Positions 34,170 through 46,500 of a stretch of 64,000 bases of DNA are shown piece after piece. Each line of letters opens with the position of its first letter. The stretch's first letter is position 1. Below the pieces are notes generated by a model. That model searched no databases and was not told the DNA's origin. It saw only the letters and a program-made list of their open reading frames with translations. Both the position numbers and the translations under genes were made by a program. The stretch lies in NCBI GenBank assembly GCA_016808115.1, contig JAEQBH010000651.1, positions 1,860,001 through 1,924,000 on the forward strand. The letters run 5' to 3'. Origin of the DNA: Tetrastigma voinierianum. Taxonomy: Eukaryota > Streptophyta > Magnoliopsida > Vitales > Vitaceae.

Positions 34170-34950
34170 TGAAAAACCATGCACCTCCATTTCCCGACAG
34201 GCGAAAAGCACCAAACCAAACTGGAAATTTGGGAGGTGCTAAGGCAAGTGAAGGTGAACATCCCAGCTGCTTTCGACATGATTGGCGAGGTCGACATGCT
34301 AGGTTCTTAAAGGACACATGCACGATCGAAGCAGTTAGGCAGCGTGAAAAGGAAGCCTTTCCCTAGCAGAGGCAAGTGCCGTGTCAGGAGACGAGACCCC
34401 GGTCAGCTCTAGGGATCGGATCCCTACGATTCGATCGACGTTGGAGGGACTGCATAGGCCTGAGGCAACGCGCTAGATTTAGGGGCGGTGTAAACCTCTT
34501 TATATACTGGTGTATAAGCGATTAGGTTTAGGGGATTTCTGACATCACTTTGTCATTGGTGATAGATCAGTGAAGATTCCTAGGGAGATATAGTTGAGGA
34601 TGTATGTTGTTGACTCTGGTAAAGGTAGGCAATTCTACTGCATTAGACTTTGTAGTTAGCGTCTCAGGAGCCCGATTTGCAGAGTGGGGCTGATCGTAAC
34701 GATTATCTTTGGGAAGACCATTTTTGGCCTTTGCCCGATGCAATCATCAATTCTTGAAATACAGGGTAATGCAACTCACATTTGGCAACATGACGTTGGA
34801 GCTCGATATTTTTCACTTGATAACAAGCCTGAAGCTAGTGGAAGGTGATAAGGAAGGAAGAAATAGTAAGTCTACTCGATTGGTCGGGGAAGGCGAGGAA
34901 GCGAAGATCCATAGATTGCAAGAAGCGGCTAGCAAGATGGCGACTGATTG
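34170..34950 (+). pseudogene. R7 protease
   Basis: The linker before protease reads KAPNQTGNLGGAK and FLKDTCTIE (34169-34330). The active-site region survives as ALDLGAV with NLFIYWC-type continuation (34470-34510). The end reads MGRPFLAFARCNH, then VMQLTFGNMTLELDIFHL (34709-34830), the strongest match to the R4 and R5 proteases. Confidence 0.7.
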
Positions 34951-35447
34951 ATTTGGGAGTGTCATCAGTCACCAATGCGAGGGCAATTGGTCGATGAAAA
35001 TCACCATTGAGAAGAAAATCAATAACAAGAATGGACCAAGCATGAAGAGTGCGACCTGTGAAGCAGTGATGTCGGGGTTAAGGAGCTCATCTCCTTGACC
35101 ACGTAGATAGATCGATGATGGGGGTTGGGTTTTGGATTTGGTGTTAAAGCTAAAACCAAATTGCGACTCAGAAAATTTTTCTTTTGTTTAAAAATTGGTC
35201 GGAAGATTTTGATAGTTACTATTTTTAGTAACTTTCCCTTTTTAATAACTTCATATTTATAGCAATTTTTCCTTTTAAGTAGCCTAAAATTGAGGAAATT
35301 GTATTTTTAGGTTTTTGATAAAATAATAATTAGTAATTATTTTTATTTTTATACGCACAATTAAAAAAAAAAAATTCCCTACAGAGATGGAGTTCAATTT
35401 ACTTGCATTCGCTATTACGTGAAATTGACTCTTAAACTTCCTAAAAG
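34951..35447 (+). other. R7 spacer between protease and accessory promoter
   Basis: AT-rich region in the position where pol would lie in an autonomous element. No pol motifs. It includes a 10-base A-run at 35364. Confidence 0.6.
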
Positions 35448-35459
35448 CCTTATATAAGG
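35448..35459 (+). promoter_or_regulatory. R7 internal TATA-like box
   Basis: CCTTATATAAGG, about 50 bases before the ATG at 35510. It corresponds to CTTATATAAG in R4 and CTTTATAAATAG in R5. Confidence 0.55.
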
Positions 35460-35509
35460 AAGAAGAAGGGAGGAGGAGGAAGCCATTCATCTTCATTCCA
35501 TCATCCAGT

Positions 35510-37320
35510 ATGAGCCACCACTGGCCCAGTGAGCCACGGGCCTCCACGATGTGGCACTTTGCACGAATTCAGGACCGTGTCTGCCCTCACGAGCCTCTCC
35601 TGTTCATGCCACTTCGGCGCTGGAGCCACTGGTTGCACCTACCTTTGCCCGGCCGGTCCTGCCACCGGCGTGCCCTTGCACGTCTTGCTCGTGCCACAGG
35701 TTAGCCTGCAACGCGCTGCTTTCCACTGGCCTTGCCACAGCACTCACTCCACTAAGTAGGTGGTTGGGTTGGATTAATGGGAGCCTACTGATCTTGAGTG
35801 CGTGCAGTGCATTCTAGCCTGGTAGTGAGCCTGTGCCCGTATCGGCTCTGGTACATAGCTGTAGTGCGTGCGGTGGGTCTTGCAGGCCACTGAGTCGGGT
35901 TTAGCACGCCGGGGAGCGGAGGTAGAGCGGCTACGGTCCTGATCAGGTCACGGAGCGCCGGGGAGGTTCGGGGAGATATCGGGACCCGGGATGGGACCCC
36001 GGGGCCCTTTCCCCGGTGCCTCGGGGAGGCCCGATCCGGAGGGCCGGCCCTCAGTCGAACGTCGAGCTGAGAGTCCCTCGCCATCCGGCAGCCGCCGCCT
36101 TCCTGGCCAATGAAGGAAAACCCATCCCTTGCATCCCATCACCGGCTTAGTCAACCATTTCTTTTTCACTTTGAGCACTTTAAGTATCTGGGGAGCGGAT
36201 TTGCACATAGAATCCTCTGAGTACAGACTGTACCCAACCATTATTGATTCGAGAACTCTATGAGGGTGATTGCACGGAGTACTCCTGGCTGCGGAGTCAC
36301 CTGCGTGACAACGAGGCGGTTCTATCCCAATTGGTACTTCAGTTCTACTCCATGACGCTTCGAGAGTGCGAGAATCGGTACAGACCAGTTCAGCATTGAT
36401 GATCGAGCCGGAGTACTGCGGGCGACGGACATTTCAAAATGCGTTAGACTCAGCCGTGACGGCCAATCTTTGAGAATATGAGATTGGCCTCGGTAGATAT
36501 ACAGTGAGTGGTGTGCCCTGCCCGAGAATACCATGAGTAGGACAGTACTCTTCCAGAGAGGCACAACTCCTTTACTCAGATGCTTACCGCTCGTTGATCA
36601 CTTGCTCGGGCCAAACTGTTCCATTCTGACACTAACGTCCGGCGCGAGATCCATACTGAGCCTATCTTAGGATCTCGAGGATTACGGATTCGGTCCCTAC
36701 GAGTTTGGTTATGACCTTGCTGCATTTTGAAGATAGGTCACTTGCATGGGGCTCGGCGAAGTCTACCCTTGTTGATGCGCGACCTGCGAGCCAGTTACGG
36801 AGCATTTGCAGATTCGGAGGCGAAGTGTTCGAGAGGAGATCGGATGCCCTCGGGGTCACATACATGGAGGCGGAGCCATGGTGATCTTGTTTCTTCTCCT
36901 GCCTCCCGGCTGACGGGACCGGGAGGAGTACGGATGAGGTAGCAAAGGATCCTCGAGGAGATGATCCTGCTCCGGTAGAGATGGAGGAGGTCGGTGCAGT
37001 TGTCCCTCCGTCCTCACATCCATCCTTTCGGCCACTGGCTTCGGTGACCTCTGGCCTTCATGTCGGCCCGCGGCATTCTCAGAAACATGTTGTGTCACTT
37101 AGGCTGGCAGTGTTATGGATGCTGGCGGCGGCATTGGCTGCATGCACGGGCATCGATGGATCGGAGAGATTGGCGAAGTGAGACCACTTTAAACATTATC
37201 CTTTACATGCTCCGTCGGATCATGGTCGCCTCGGTCTCATGGCACGCACATAGTGATGGTGACGGTAGCCTCATAGACATCTTGTACGTGGCGACAACTT
37301 CGCCACCATGGGTGAAGTGA
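35510..37320 (+). pseudogene. R7 accessory ORF, GC-rich, frame-broken
   Basis: The first segment (35510-35704) is followed by several others in changing frames. Near 36710-36860 the motif series MTLLHFEDRSLAW, then LEHLG-position sequence RSICRFGGEVFERR corresponds to SLFHFEEKIHRKHLS and HVLEHLGF in R5. GC and CpG content are visibly higher than on either side (35100-35450 and 37320-37800 are AT-rich). Antisense ORFs at 35785-36241 are shadows of the GC-rich frame. Function unknown. Confidence 0.6.
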
Positions 37321-38610
37321 AATCACACTCTAATCTCAACTTTCCTACCCCTGTGGCGTGTTTCTACTTTGTTTGCAGGAGGAAAAGTTAGAGTTAGGAA
37401 TGTCTTTATATGTTTTTGTACGAGTTTTCAGCTTTATCAATTTGCCTACTCATTTGTCTGGGGATTCATGTATTAGCCAATAGTAGGCAATGATATTTGT
37501 TATGTTTAGCTATATTAAAGCATGTAATGCCCAAACTTTTGGTTATATCAAAGCTTTATAACGCATTATTTCAGTTTACTACACTTTTACCAAATGCGTT
37601 TGTGTCTACATTTTGTGTCTCTACTCTTGCCTTTAGTTGAAAAATTGAAACAATATGTTACCTTAATATTAGAACATTTCTATGCATGATTTAGTTTTTG
37701 GTCAATTGGAATTTAAAAAAAAGCATAGTCAACCTTGAACATTCCCCATTTACCTAATTTCACACCTTTACTTGCACGGGTTGTACAATAGGTTCTGAAA
37801 CTATACCTCTTTTCACTTTGCAATAGGCCTTAAATTTGTTGATATAATAAGTTTGTATTACCACCCATGTTTACGAAGACCAATGATCTTCAAAAGAAAG
37901 GAAAGAAAAAGCAAAAGAAAGAAAAGAAGAAAAGAAAATAAAAGCGTAGCGCTTTGCCTTGAAACGAACACGGTCAGGGAGTGTATGAAAGCCTTTAAGC
38001 CGATGCCCTAAACATAATTGATTTGGCGAGTCATCGACTTAGTGTTCGCTACGGGTGGATGGGTAGAGTTTAAGCGTGTTGTAGATGTAATTCTCGAAAG
38101 TCATTGAAGTCGGTGAAGCACAACAGGCTTGTGGTAGTGATCCTTTTTGGCTTGATGCCCTCAAACCTTAGTGAAATTGGTTGGGAGTCATCGGTGGACC
38201 CCAGATTACACGGACTTTGGTGGTCGGATTTTAGCATTTACCCTACATTTGCAATCAGGAAGGAAATAAGGCGTAGCCCCAGCCTATTTAGGTTGAGGTC
38301 GACGGCAAGGTCATATGACGTGAGCTAGAGTTGGGGGAGAGGAATAGCTTTGCATTTATTAAGGCTCCAATCTGGTTACCTTATGAACAGAGTGATTTTG
38401 GTGGAAATTAGGGTTGACTTCATGGAACCAATGTTGTCTAAAACTTATTTCTTTATATAGTTTTTGTTCTTTCATGTATTAGGTTTCATACAGAGGTGTA
38501 AATTATTCATGCTAAAAGTAAAACACTAACCATGCACTTTTGAACCACATACACTTTTTGTAAAAGCACGGCGCGTCATTATTTTTAGCATTGTTAAGGG
38601 ACTGTAGCGT
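37321..38610 (+). other. R7 3' non-coding region with second purine tract
   Basis: No gene. AGCTAGAGTTGGGGGAGAGG at 38323-38342 matches the second purine tracts of R4 and R5 and lies about 280 bp before the 3' LTR. The CTTTGCCTTGAAAC block at 37955 is shared with R4 and R5. Confidence 0.65.
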
Positions 38611-38625
38611 GTCGGTTGGAATTCT
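38611..38625 (+). other. R7 polypurine tract, degraded
   Basis: TCGGTTGGAATTCT stands before the LTR start, in place of GGTTGGGGGTG in R4. Confidence 0.5.
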
Positions 38626-40176
38626 TGATTAGTGCCCCAAAAAATGTATTTTGAGCTATTCAAGATAGGTTTTGAGTGATTTTTGTGCCTTTAATCATAT
38701 AGATTAAACCAATTATCATATGCATGTCCATAGTGTTTTTGATTTGTTTCGAGTTGTTTGGATAGTTTTGCGGATCTTGGGAACTTAGGCAAGAAGCAGC
38801 TCTTTGGTAGTGCGAATGCGAGGATCCTCGATGATTTCGCCCGAGCGGCGATGAAATGTCAAGATGCGTGAAAGGTGAAGCGAGAGAAGTGATGAATAAG
38901 AAGTGCGGAAGGGATGCGATGGGATGCGATATGCAGCTTGAGGAGCATGATCAAAGCTAGGATTTCGCTATGATTGGAATTTGTGGGATTCGCGAATTTC
39001 GCAATCACGTGAATTTACACCGCTATGGTGCTGGGCGCGGGAGATTTCTCTGGCTAGCCTTCCTTTATTCTGGCGAAAATTTCGATTTAGCTATCTCACA
39101 AAAATTTCGTGAGCTAGCAAAATTTAAGCTAATGTGAAATTTTTCGTATGTAGCGAATTCTTGCATAATAGTGTATGCTATCGTTTTGGTATTTTTGATT
39201 CCAAGCACATTACGTTTTGATATTTTACTACTTTGTCCCTTATGTAAATTCATATTTTAGGCATTTTTGTATTTTCACACCTTTAGGGTTGACTACATAT
39301 AAGCCCTACAACTTTGTAACCCTAAACAGCTTTTCATTTATAGAAGTTTTCCCGACTTTCATTTGGAGTCTCACTTTGCTCTCTTTTCTCTCTTCTTTCT
39401 CTCATTTTCATTGTGAAACACCCCCTTGAGGATGATGACTCAAAGGATGTAGCTAAACCTCATAACTTTGAAGAGGAGGGTTGCTGCAGCTTGGTTTGGG
39501 GTTTGTTGCGAGGTTGTCCTCGCATGCTTTGAATGTTGCAGTCTCTTGCATTTATGGTTCCCATTTCAAACTAGGGTTTAATGCCATTTTAATGTCTTTC
39601 CTTTTGAAGTGATACTTGTCATGCTTTAGGGTTCGATGCATTCTTAATGGTAGATGCCTTGATATTCTTTAGATGGCATTTACAGGCCATGGGAATGAGG
39701 TTAAATACTAGGGTTTCAAGGCGAATGGGACTTTGAATGGCAATACTTGGGTTGACTCAAATAGGAGTGGTTTTTGAGGTTAGGTTTGTAAATTTAAACA
39801 AAGATCCGGTTTGGCTTTGACTATATGTCAATTGCCACCAATGCGAGAAATAACTTGAGGACCTTTGTGATACCCCATGTTATCAAGCTAGTGACCCACC
39901 CGAGCTAAAGGTTAGCATTTCACACACACTTTCATTTAAGCCATTGGAGTTAATCGGTGAACAATAAGCCTCCCATGTTTTAAGCCTTACAAATCAAAAA
40001 TCGAATAACAAAAGCCTCGCCATTTCGAACAACGATCTGAATCATTCGTGGGATGAAAACCGTCCCTCGTGTTCGACCACGGACCGCTATCTGCAGTAGC
40101 TTGACTACATGTGATGGGAAGGAACAGGATATAAATTTTGTTGATTCGGATCACCCCTACTATGCTTACCGAATCA
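38626..40176 (+). repeat. R7 3' LTR
   Basis: 1551 bp, from TGATTAGTGCCCC to CCGAATCA. It matches 30613-32249 with many small indels. The palindrome cluster lies at 38955-39165. Confidence 0.8.
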
Positions 40177-41110
40177 GGCCGGATGACAATAGAGCAAGCA
40201 CGATATGTGAATTAACCAAAACCAACAACATGAGCGATATGGAGGTAATACCTACTAGAGCAGTACGAACCCCGAATCGGGAATCAAGGCTAAGGTTGGA
40301 GAGGTAACGGAATAATCGAACTTAATGTCGAACGCTATGATTTGGAGGAACAACCGAGAATAGTATGCCACGAAAAGCTCAAGCAAGCAAGCCACCCTTT
40401 AGAGAAGAAAGTAGATTTGGAAGAAGCCTTGCTCATATGATGACTTCCCAGCATTACGTTTTATGAATGAGGCAGAGGCTACGATTCCACAACGAGCTCT
40501 GCACTCATTTGAAAAACCAATCCAGCCCGACTCGAATGAGACGACTCGAGAAACACTGGAGAGTGCAAATAAGGCCGTATTTTGCATTGTTTGATAAGAG
40601 GCAACACGAATCATTACCTAGTAACTCAGAGTGACCGAGACAGAAAGGTAATGAACATGTAAAAATTTTAATCAATTTGAAGTGGTAGAAATTAGAAATA
40701 CGGGGCGGCCAATCATTGATGCGAGGTAGAGCGGGAAGTAGTCGGACCGAGTTAGGGCTGACAAAGACCAGAGGAAATGGAGGCGACCACAAGAAAAGTA
40801 CGTATGGAAGAAGAAATTAGAACAAAGATCAACCCGGCCATGAAGCTAGACCTTTACTATACAATTCCATACCCATAGCACTTTGAAGAAGAATGATAAA
40901 TTTGGACAAGCAATTCACAAAGTTTATGAAGTGTTATTTGCACATCGACATTCCATTTGCTAATGCGTTAGAAACGAGATGCTGGTATGTCAAATTTATG
41001 AAGGATATACTGTCGAAGAAGAGAAGACTGTCGGACTTTGAGACAGTGAATCTCAGAGTATAAAATCTGTATCTTTAAATGAGCGCCTGAGAAAGAGGTA
41101 AAAGGGCCCG
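40177..41110 (+). pseudogene. R6 first gag, 3' part after R7
   Basis: It continues the gag with DDNRAS, TICELTKTNN, EVIPTRAV, then AHMMTSQ and the LEKH-type linker, SLPSNSE (40610) and KGNEHVK. Gag-protease linker motifs near 40900-41040 read KFGQAIHKVYEVLFAH-like and IYEGYTVEEE-like, which align to KFLNVFKKLHIDIP- and FLKEMLSKKR-type sequence of relatives. The second gag copy at 51990-52518 supports the reading. Confidence 0.7.
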
Positions 41111-41450
41111 AGCGGGGACTTTAATATCCCTTATACCATCGGGAACTCCATCTTTGAGAGAGCCTTATGTGACTTGGGAGCTAGTATTAACCTCATGCCT
41201 TTATCCATATTCAAACGATTGGGATTAGGTGAAGCTCGCCCAACTACAGTCACATTCTAGTTAGCAAACATGGCCTTAAAGAAAAGCATCAGGGAGTGAT
41301 AGAAGACGTTCAGAAGCAAAAGGTAGACAAGTTCATCTTCCCGGTAGTTTCATCGTGTGTTGGACGCTGGAAGAAGATAAGAAATGCATAATATTAGGTA
41401 GACCATTTCATAAGCGGTAAAGGCGGGTGGGTTGATGTGTAGAGGAGAGT
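41111..41450 (+). pseudogene. R6 protease
   Basis: DFNIPYTIGNSIFERALCDL then GASINLMPLSIFKRLGLGEA (41130-41240) is an excellent Athila-type aspartic protease active site with the DLGA variant. It continues VTF, LANMALKKSI and a FPV-like part to 41400. Confidence 0.85.
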
Positions 41451-42760
41451 TGGGAGGTGAAGGTCTGGGGATGAGGTGGGTTCAGTGTGTTCGAGGGTGA
41501 GACACCAGAGGTGACCCATATGCCATGTAAGGGCCCGTAGAGGAGTGCATTGACTAATTCTATCCAAGTGGGTCTCGTTGACCGCTTTGGGCGAGCTGGT
41601 GCGGAATTGAATCGGGAAGGCGGGAGGAAGGGTGAAGGGGTATCTTGAGAGAATGGATGGACTCCTTGCCTAATGGGGGAAGGGAAATGCTCTGAACCCC
41701 GAGGCGAAAATGTCTCAAGCGTCAGTGCCATCCTTTGAACAACCGCAGATAGAGCAAAGACCACACCTTTGTTAACCGATGAGGGTGGCCTTATCGCCCA
41801 GGGACGCCTCCCTTACGGTGATCTGTTTCAATATCACTGACGGCGTAGAAGAAGATAAGCTGTGAGTACTCAGAGATCACGAGTTACGCTTGGTTCCCAG
41901 TGCGTGGTGAATTAAAGAGGATTCGCCTCTTATGTGGCTGCATTGAATTCTGCTAGAAGATGAGTCACTGCGCCGGTGAAACACGGAGGCGAATCCCGAC
42001 CATGAAAGAAGTGATGCGCAGAAGGAAATGAAGAGAAATTTAAATCAGGGTTATATATCCTGTTTACGATATTGCATGGGTAGTCGTGCAATTACGTGCT
42101 AGGGAGAACGATAGTGATAAGATAGAGAATAATACATTTATTGCGCTACAGAATAGTTAGGTTGGAGAATTTGCATCGACTGCGGAAATTGAATAAGGCT
42201 ACCGAGAAAAGACCATTTTCCTTTGCCATTTACGGATCGGATGTTAGATAGGCTGAAGGCGGGACATGAATCTTCTTTTGTTTCTTGGATGGGTGATACG
42301 TATGATAAGATCGCTATAGCTCTGGGAGGACCGGGAGGAGAGGCGACATTCACTTGCCCTTATGAGAGTACACATTTCCATTCGAGGCGGGATGCCTTTA
42401 GAACATTTACACATTGCACAGCTGAGCATTCTAACTATATGATGGCCATATTCTCATATATGGTTGAAAGAGGAGTCAAGTGTTCTGTTGGATGTTGACT
42501 TTTGAGTGTTAGGAGCTCACCTTGATAATTGTCTAGAAAACTTGAGGTCGGTGCTGATTAGATGTGAGGAAACCAATCTTGTGCTAAATTGGGAGAAGTG
42601 CCACTTTATGGTACAAGAAGGCATAGTACTTAGACACTTAGAATTTTGCAAGAGGAATGAGTAGGCAGAAAGCGAATCGAGGCGATAGAAACTACCTCCG
42701 TAATGATGAGGCATAAGAAGCTTTTCTAAGAACCACTGGGGTTACATAGGCAATTCATAA
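41451..42760 (+). pseudogene. R6 reverse transcriptase
   Basis: The palm region is readable from LPFTDRMLDRLKAGHESSF (42215) through IAIALGGPGGEATFTCPYES (42310), a degraded FRRMPFGLCNAP region, then MAIFSYMVERGVK (42440). The thumb side reads NCLENLRSVLIRCEETNLVL, NWEKCHFMVQEGIVLRHL (42530-42650). The YxDD-type active site expected near 42480 is lost. The first part (41451-42200) is noisy but still holds short matches. It is non-functional as sequenced. Confidence 0.75.
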
Positions 42761-43560
42761 AAGATTTTCTTGGATTGAAAGGCTGTCGATTTTCTAGTTC
42801 AAAGGTTTCATTTGATTTTGATGAAGCGATGTATTGCAAGCATTTTCAGTGCGAAGGATAGATTGGTATCGGCCCATGGTAGTAGCCTTAGTAACCAGGA
42901 CCACCTCTGTTTTTAGGTAATGCGACACTAGTGACTATGCGATTGAGTAGTCTTTGGGGCGAGAAAAGAGGATGTTTAGGTTATCACTATACCGGACTTT
43001 GAATGATACCACAGTTATAAGCTGCCCACACCCACACTTATGAAAAAAAAGCTATTGGCCATTGTTTGCCTTGGCAGATTTAGGCTCTGCTTTATTGGTA
43101 ATAAAGCTAATGAGTGCTGGCAGCCCTTAGCCACATAAAGTACCCTAATGACTAAGGGATGAGTGAGCGAGATTAGCAATTGGGTACTCCTATTTAAGAA
43201 TTTACATTACAGAGATGAAAATGAGAGCAATGTGAGGAAGAGACCTGAGTGGTGGACCCGTCTTTAAGTAGTTAGAAGGGCTGAGAGCCCGGTACACATG
43301 TGATGATAATTTCCCCCGGATGAGCATTTCAAAATGGAGTTGAAGACACGAGGCACAGATTCCATGGTTTCGTGATTATATGAATTACTTAGTGTAAGGA
43401 GTGATCCACACCTCAGGATTTTTATTTGTAGGGAGAGAAGAGGTTCTTTGCACATTTGAAACCTTTCTCTAGGAAGAACTACATTTTATACGGCATTGTG
43501 AAATCATGTGATAAGAGCTTTGGGTATGTCTGGAAGATGAAATTGGCGGTATTCACCAAT
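42761..43560 (+). pseudogene. R6 RNase H region
   Basis: The connection and RNase H domains follow RT in order: KDFLGLKGCRF-like sequence (42760), then KKLLAIVCLGRF near 43040 (relatives: KELLAIVFALDKF), FIGNK, and WVLLFKN near 43180 (relatives: WILLLQEF). Frame changes are frequent. Confidence 0.6.
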
Positions 43561-44333
43561 CCCAACGCCTGGTATGTATGGGAGGCGCCCTGAGAGGCCG
43601 GAAGACAACGACAAGGTACTTCAATCGGGTTTCCTCTGCGGCTGGGTGCGAGATGCTCACTGATTTATGTCTACCTATGATAAATGCCAAAGAATGAGAG
43701 CATTTACGAGCATGATGAACCACCCATATGCAATTCTGAGAGGTTGAGCTATTTGATTTACATGGGGGGATGGAACACATGGGTCCCATTCCCCTCTTCA
43801 CCATTACAGTGGCTTGTATATTCTCCTTATGTAGTGGTTCGTCTCGAATGGGTAGAAGCAATACTAACACGCACTAATGATGCCAGTGTGGTAGCCAAGT
43901 TCCTTCGCAACCACATATTTACACGATTCAGCACTCCACGAGCACTGATTACAGATGGAGGTACGCATTTCTGCAACAAGAGAGTTGATAAGGTCTTGTA
44001 AAAATCTGGAGTGCGGCATCGCACATCACTCGCATACCACCCACAGGAAAATAGGAAAGCAGAGGTATCAAACCGAGAGATAAAGTCCATTATGGAGAAA
44101 ACAATCAATAGCTCAAGGAAAGACTAGTCGAAGAAGATTAAGGATGCACTTTGGGCATACAGGACAACATTAAAACCCGTAAGGTATAATAGCCCGTGGT
44201 AGTTTATGGGAAGCGTGCCCTTTAAGGTGGAATTGGGCTTATAAGAGCATCTTTTACGGGCGACTAGGTTTAACTGAACATGGATAGTAAGTAATAGGAG
44301 AGAAGCAGTCTACAACTTAGTGAATTATGAATT
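43561..44333 (+). pseudogene. R6 integrase, main part up to R8
   Basis: The core frame at 43684-44001 reads GGWNTWVPFPSS (relatives: GIDFMGPFP), RLEWVEAI, ASVVAKFLRNHIFTRFSTPR and ALITDGGTHFCNK. After one stop it goes on as GVRHRTSLAYHPQENRKAEV, SNREIKSIMEKTINSS and KDALWAYRTTLKP. The second aspartate and the catalytic glutamate (KAEVSNREI) are intact; the first D of GIDF is not seen. It is split by R8 at 44333, resuming at 46113. Confidence 0.85.
44329..44333. repeat. R8 target site duplication, left copy
   Basis: GAATT directly before TGATTATTTAG. Confidence 0.85.
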
Positions 44334-46107
44334 TGATTATTTAGTGTCCAATCGATTTGAACCACATATTAAGTTATAGGTTTTTACGGAAGTACTTTGT
44401 GCATTAATCATGTCATATAAACCAGTGAAGTGTTCATGTCATCTTAGTAACACTTATGCCATTTTAGACATGTTTTTGGTTGTTTTTTGTGAGTATTTAT
44501 GCACTTCTGAGCTTCAACCACAATGCCTGAATATGATCAATCTGCAGGGGTTGGAAGTTTAGTCTCGGCCACCGTGTGAGCCCAAAATCAATGGAAAAAC
44601 AAGGAAAAGTGGAGGAAATGAGATGGAGTTGAAACAGGCGAGAAGGCATGCGAGAACGACAAAGCGAGAATTTTACCATGGCTTTGTTAGCAACGATTCG
44701 CAATCTAAGTAATTTATAATGTTATAAGCTTGGGTTCGCAATCTCGACACAAATTGCGAGTCGCTAGCCCGACTTGCATTATGCATTTGCGAAATTCGCT
44801 TCTCGCGACAATTTAAGCTGGCTTAGCGAATTTCGCTATGCGAATTTCAACATTGCCAAATTAAGCTAAAGCATTGCCAATTTCGCTAAACCACCTGCAT
44901 TTGCCAAATTAAGCTAACCCTTTCCAAATTCGCTAATTAGCGAAATTCTCACCTCTAGCGAAATTTACAGGCCTTGTCATCCTCTATAATTAATGCAACC
45001 GCCTTCAAACTTAGTTTTATTACCCAATTGTCCTATAACAATACCTAGTTATTGGGTTTTATTAGTTTTCATACTTTGAGGCTTATAAATACTTCCCCTC
45101 ATGTCTTTAACAATAAGGAGAGGTGGATAGAGAGGAATCTGAGTTTTGGTGGACTTTGTAAGTTATTTTCTTTTCTTTAACCTTAAATAGAATTGTTTTT
45201 TTAAGCTTTGCTTTTATTTTCTCTCTTCTCTCTCTTCTTTCTCTCTTCTTTCTTTCACTTTCCCGGTGCCCGAACACCTCTTGAGGATGACAACTCGAGA
45301 TGTAGCTAAGCCTCCTTCCTTTGAGAGGAAGGAAGCTGAAGAAAGCAGTGGTGGGGTTAAGCATGTTGCAATCCTCTTAAGCCCATGTGTACTAAAAGTC
45401 TGGGTAGTGTATTTATGGCCCTTATTTTCAAAATTCAGTTGCATAACATGGGATGTTATTGTCTTGGCCAATACTCTCCATGCTTTGATCCAGTGTAGTG
45501 GCGATCTTGTGGCTCTTTAGATGGTCCTTGCGCCTCTACGAAGGAGTAGCATTTACATGTTAGGGTTCTTCAAAATTAGGGTTAAATAACATTGACTTTT
45601 ATTACTGTTTTGACGATACTCTCCATACTTTAGGGTTGATTAACAGGGTGAGAGATCTTGTTGTGATTCTTCTAGATGGTCTTTACTAGCCTTAGAAAAA
45701 TGATAAAGGAATATTTAGGGTTTTAAACAAGGGGCCATCAGCGCATCTGTGGGCTGACTGCACTAGGAGGATAAAACACGAGGACATGTGTTTGCCTAGC
45801 TTGTCAAGTTGGTACGGAGCCCCAAATCTTCAAAGTTTAATTTCTTCACTTTAAATTTCGATTTTTACCATTCCGAGTTTTTGCAATTTCGATTTAAACC
45901 ATTTCTGACTTTTGACACAAATCCAAAAAAGTCGAATGAAACCTTGCCTTCATGCCTAATGCCGAACCATTTTACCAGGAAGAAAAACCATCACGTGTTG
46001 ACCTAGACCTACTATCTTGCAGTAGCTTGACTACGCGGTAGTAAGGAACAAGTGTATATAAATTTTTGTTGATTTTAGCTCACGACCTAAGTAGCGCGAG
46101 GAATCGA
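44334..46107 (+). mobile_element. R8: solo LTR of the R4/R7 family inside R6 integrase
   Basis: A 1774-bp LTR flanked by exact GAATT copies (44329-44333 and 46108-46112) with no internal region. It starts TGATTATTTAGTGTCC and ends GGAATCGA, noisy forms of TGATTAGTGCC and CGAATCA. It holds the TTTGAACCACAT and TTAATCATGTCAT blocks of the R4 LTRs, TTCGC palindromes at 44700-44960 and a TATA-like TTATAAATACTTCCCC at 45084. It is the product expected from recombination between the two LTRs of a full element. Confidence 0.85.
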
Positions 46108-46112
46108 GAATT
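46108..46112. repeat. R8 target site duplication, right copy
   Basis: GAATT directly after the LTR end; removal restores the NELRNEAYENARI-type integrase motif. Confidence 0.85.
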
Positions 46113-46500
46113 CGCAATGAGGCTTATGAGAATGCTCGAATCTATAATGAAAAGGTGAAATCTTGGCTTGACAAACATATTGTAAGGAAAGAGTTTCAGC
46201 TGGGTCAGTGAGTCTTATTCTTCAATTCTATGCTAAAACTCTTCCCAGACAAGTTGAAGTCAAAATGGTCAGGTCTTTTCACAATGGTTAAAGTATTTCC
46301 TGATGGAGGGGTTGAAATAATGCATCCAGAGAAGGGACAATTTAAGGTCAACGCCTAGAGATTGAAACCGTACTTTGGAGGAGAATTCCATACAAGAAAA
46401 TAGGACACTGTTCTAAGCCTGCGATGGGGTGTGGAAGATCACGTGGCCAGTTCAGTTGTTTTAGATTAAAAGCCGCGATGCGTTGCGAGGAAATTCAGGC
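46113..46500 (+). pseudogene. R6 integrase C-terminus after R8
   Basis: RNEAYENARIYNEKVKSWLD, KHIVRKEFQLGQ, a stop, VLFFNSMLKLFPDKLKSKWS and GLFTMVKVFPDGGVEIMHPE read in one frame with two stops. It ends RLKPYFGGEFH. This is the chromatin/DNA-binding end of plant gypsy integrase and one of the cleanest pieces of R6. Confidence 0.85.

Larger units (their letters stand above)
30613..40176 (+). mobile_element. R7: non-autonomous gag-protease LTR element with accessory ORF
   Basis: LTRs at 30613-32249 and 38626-40176 belong to the R4/R8 family (TGATTAGTGCC start, GAATCA end). The order in between is primer site, gag, protease, spacer, TATA box, GC-rich accessory ORF and non-coding tail with a second purine tract. 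The flanks (GGGCA left, GGCCG right) are not an exact duplication. The host gag reads across the insertion when compared with the copy at 51990-52060. No RT, RNase H or integrase motif is found in the 6.4-kb interior. Confidence 0.8.

Noticed and set aside
35785..36241. Two antisense ORFs of 97-99 residues, arginine and proline rich
   Set aside because: They are shadows of the GC-rich accessory region of R7; no start context, domain or conservation.
30613..40176. Exact target duplication for R7
   Set aside because: GGGCA and GGCCG are similar but not identical; I do not claim a duplication in this noisy stretch.
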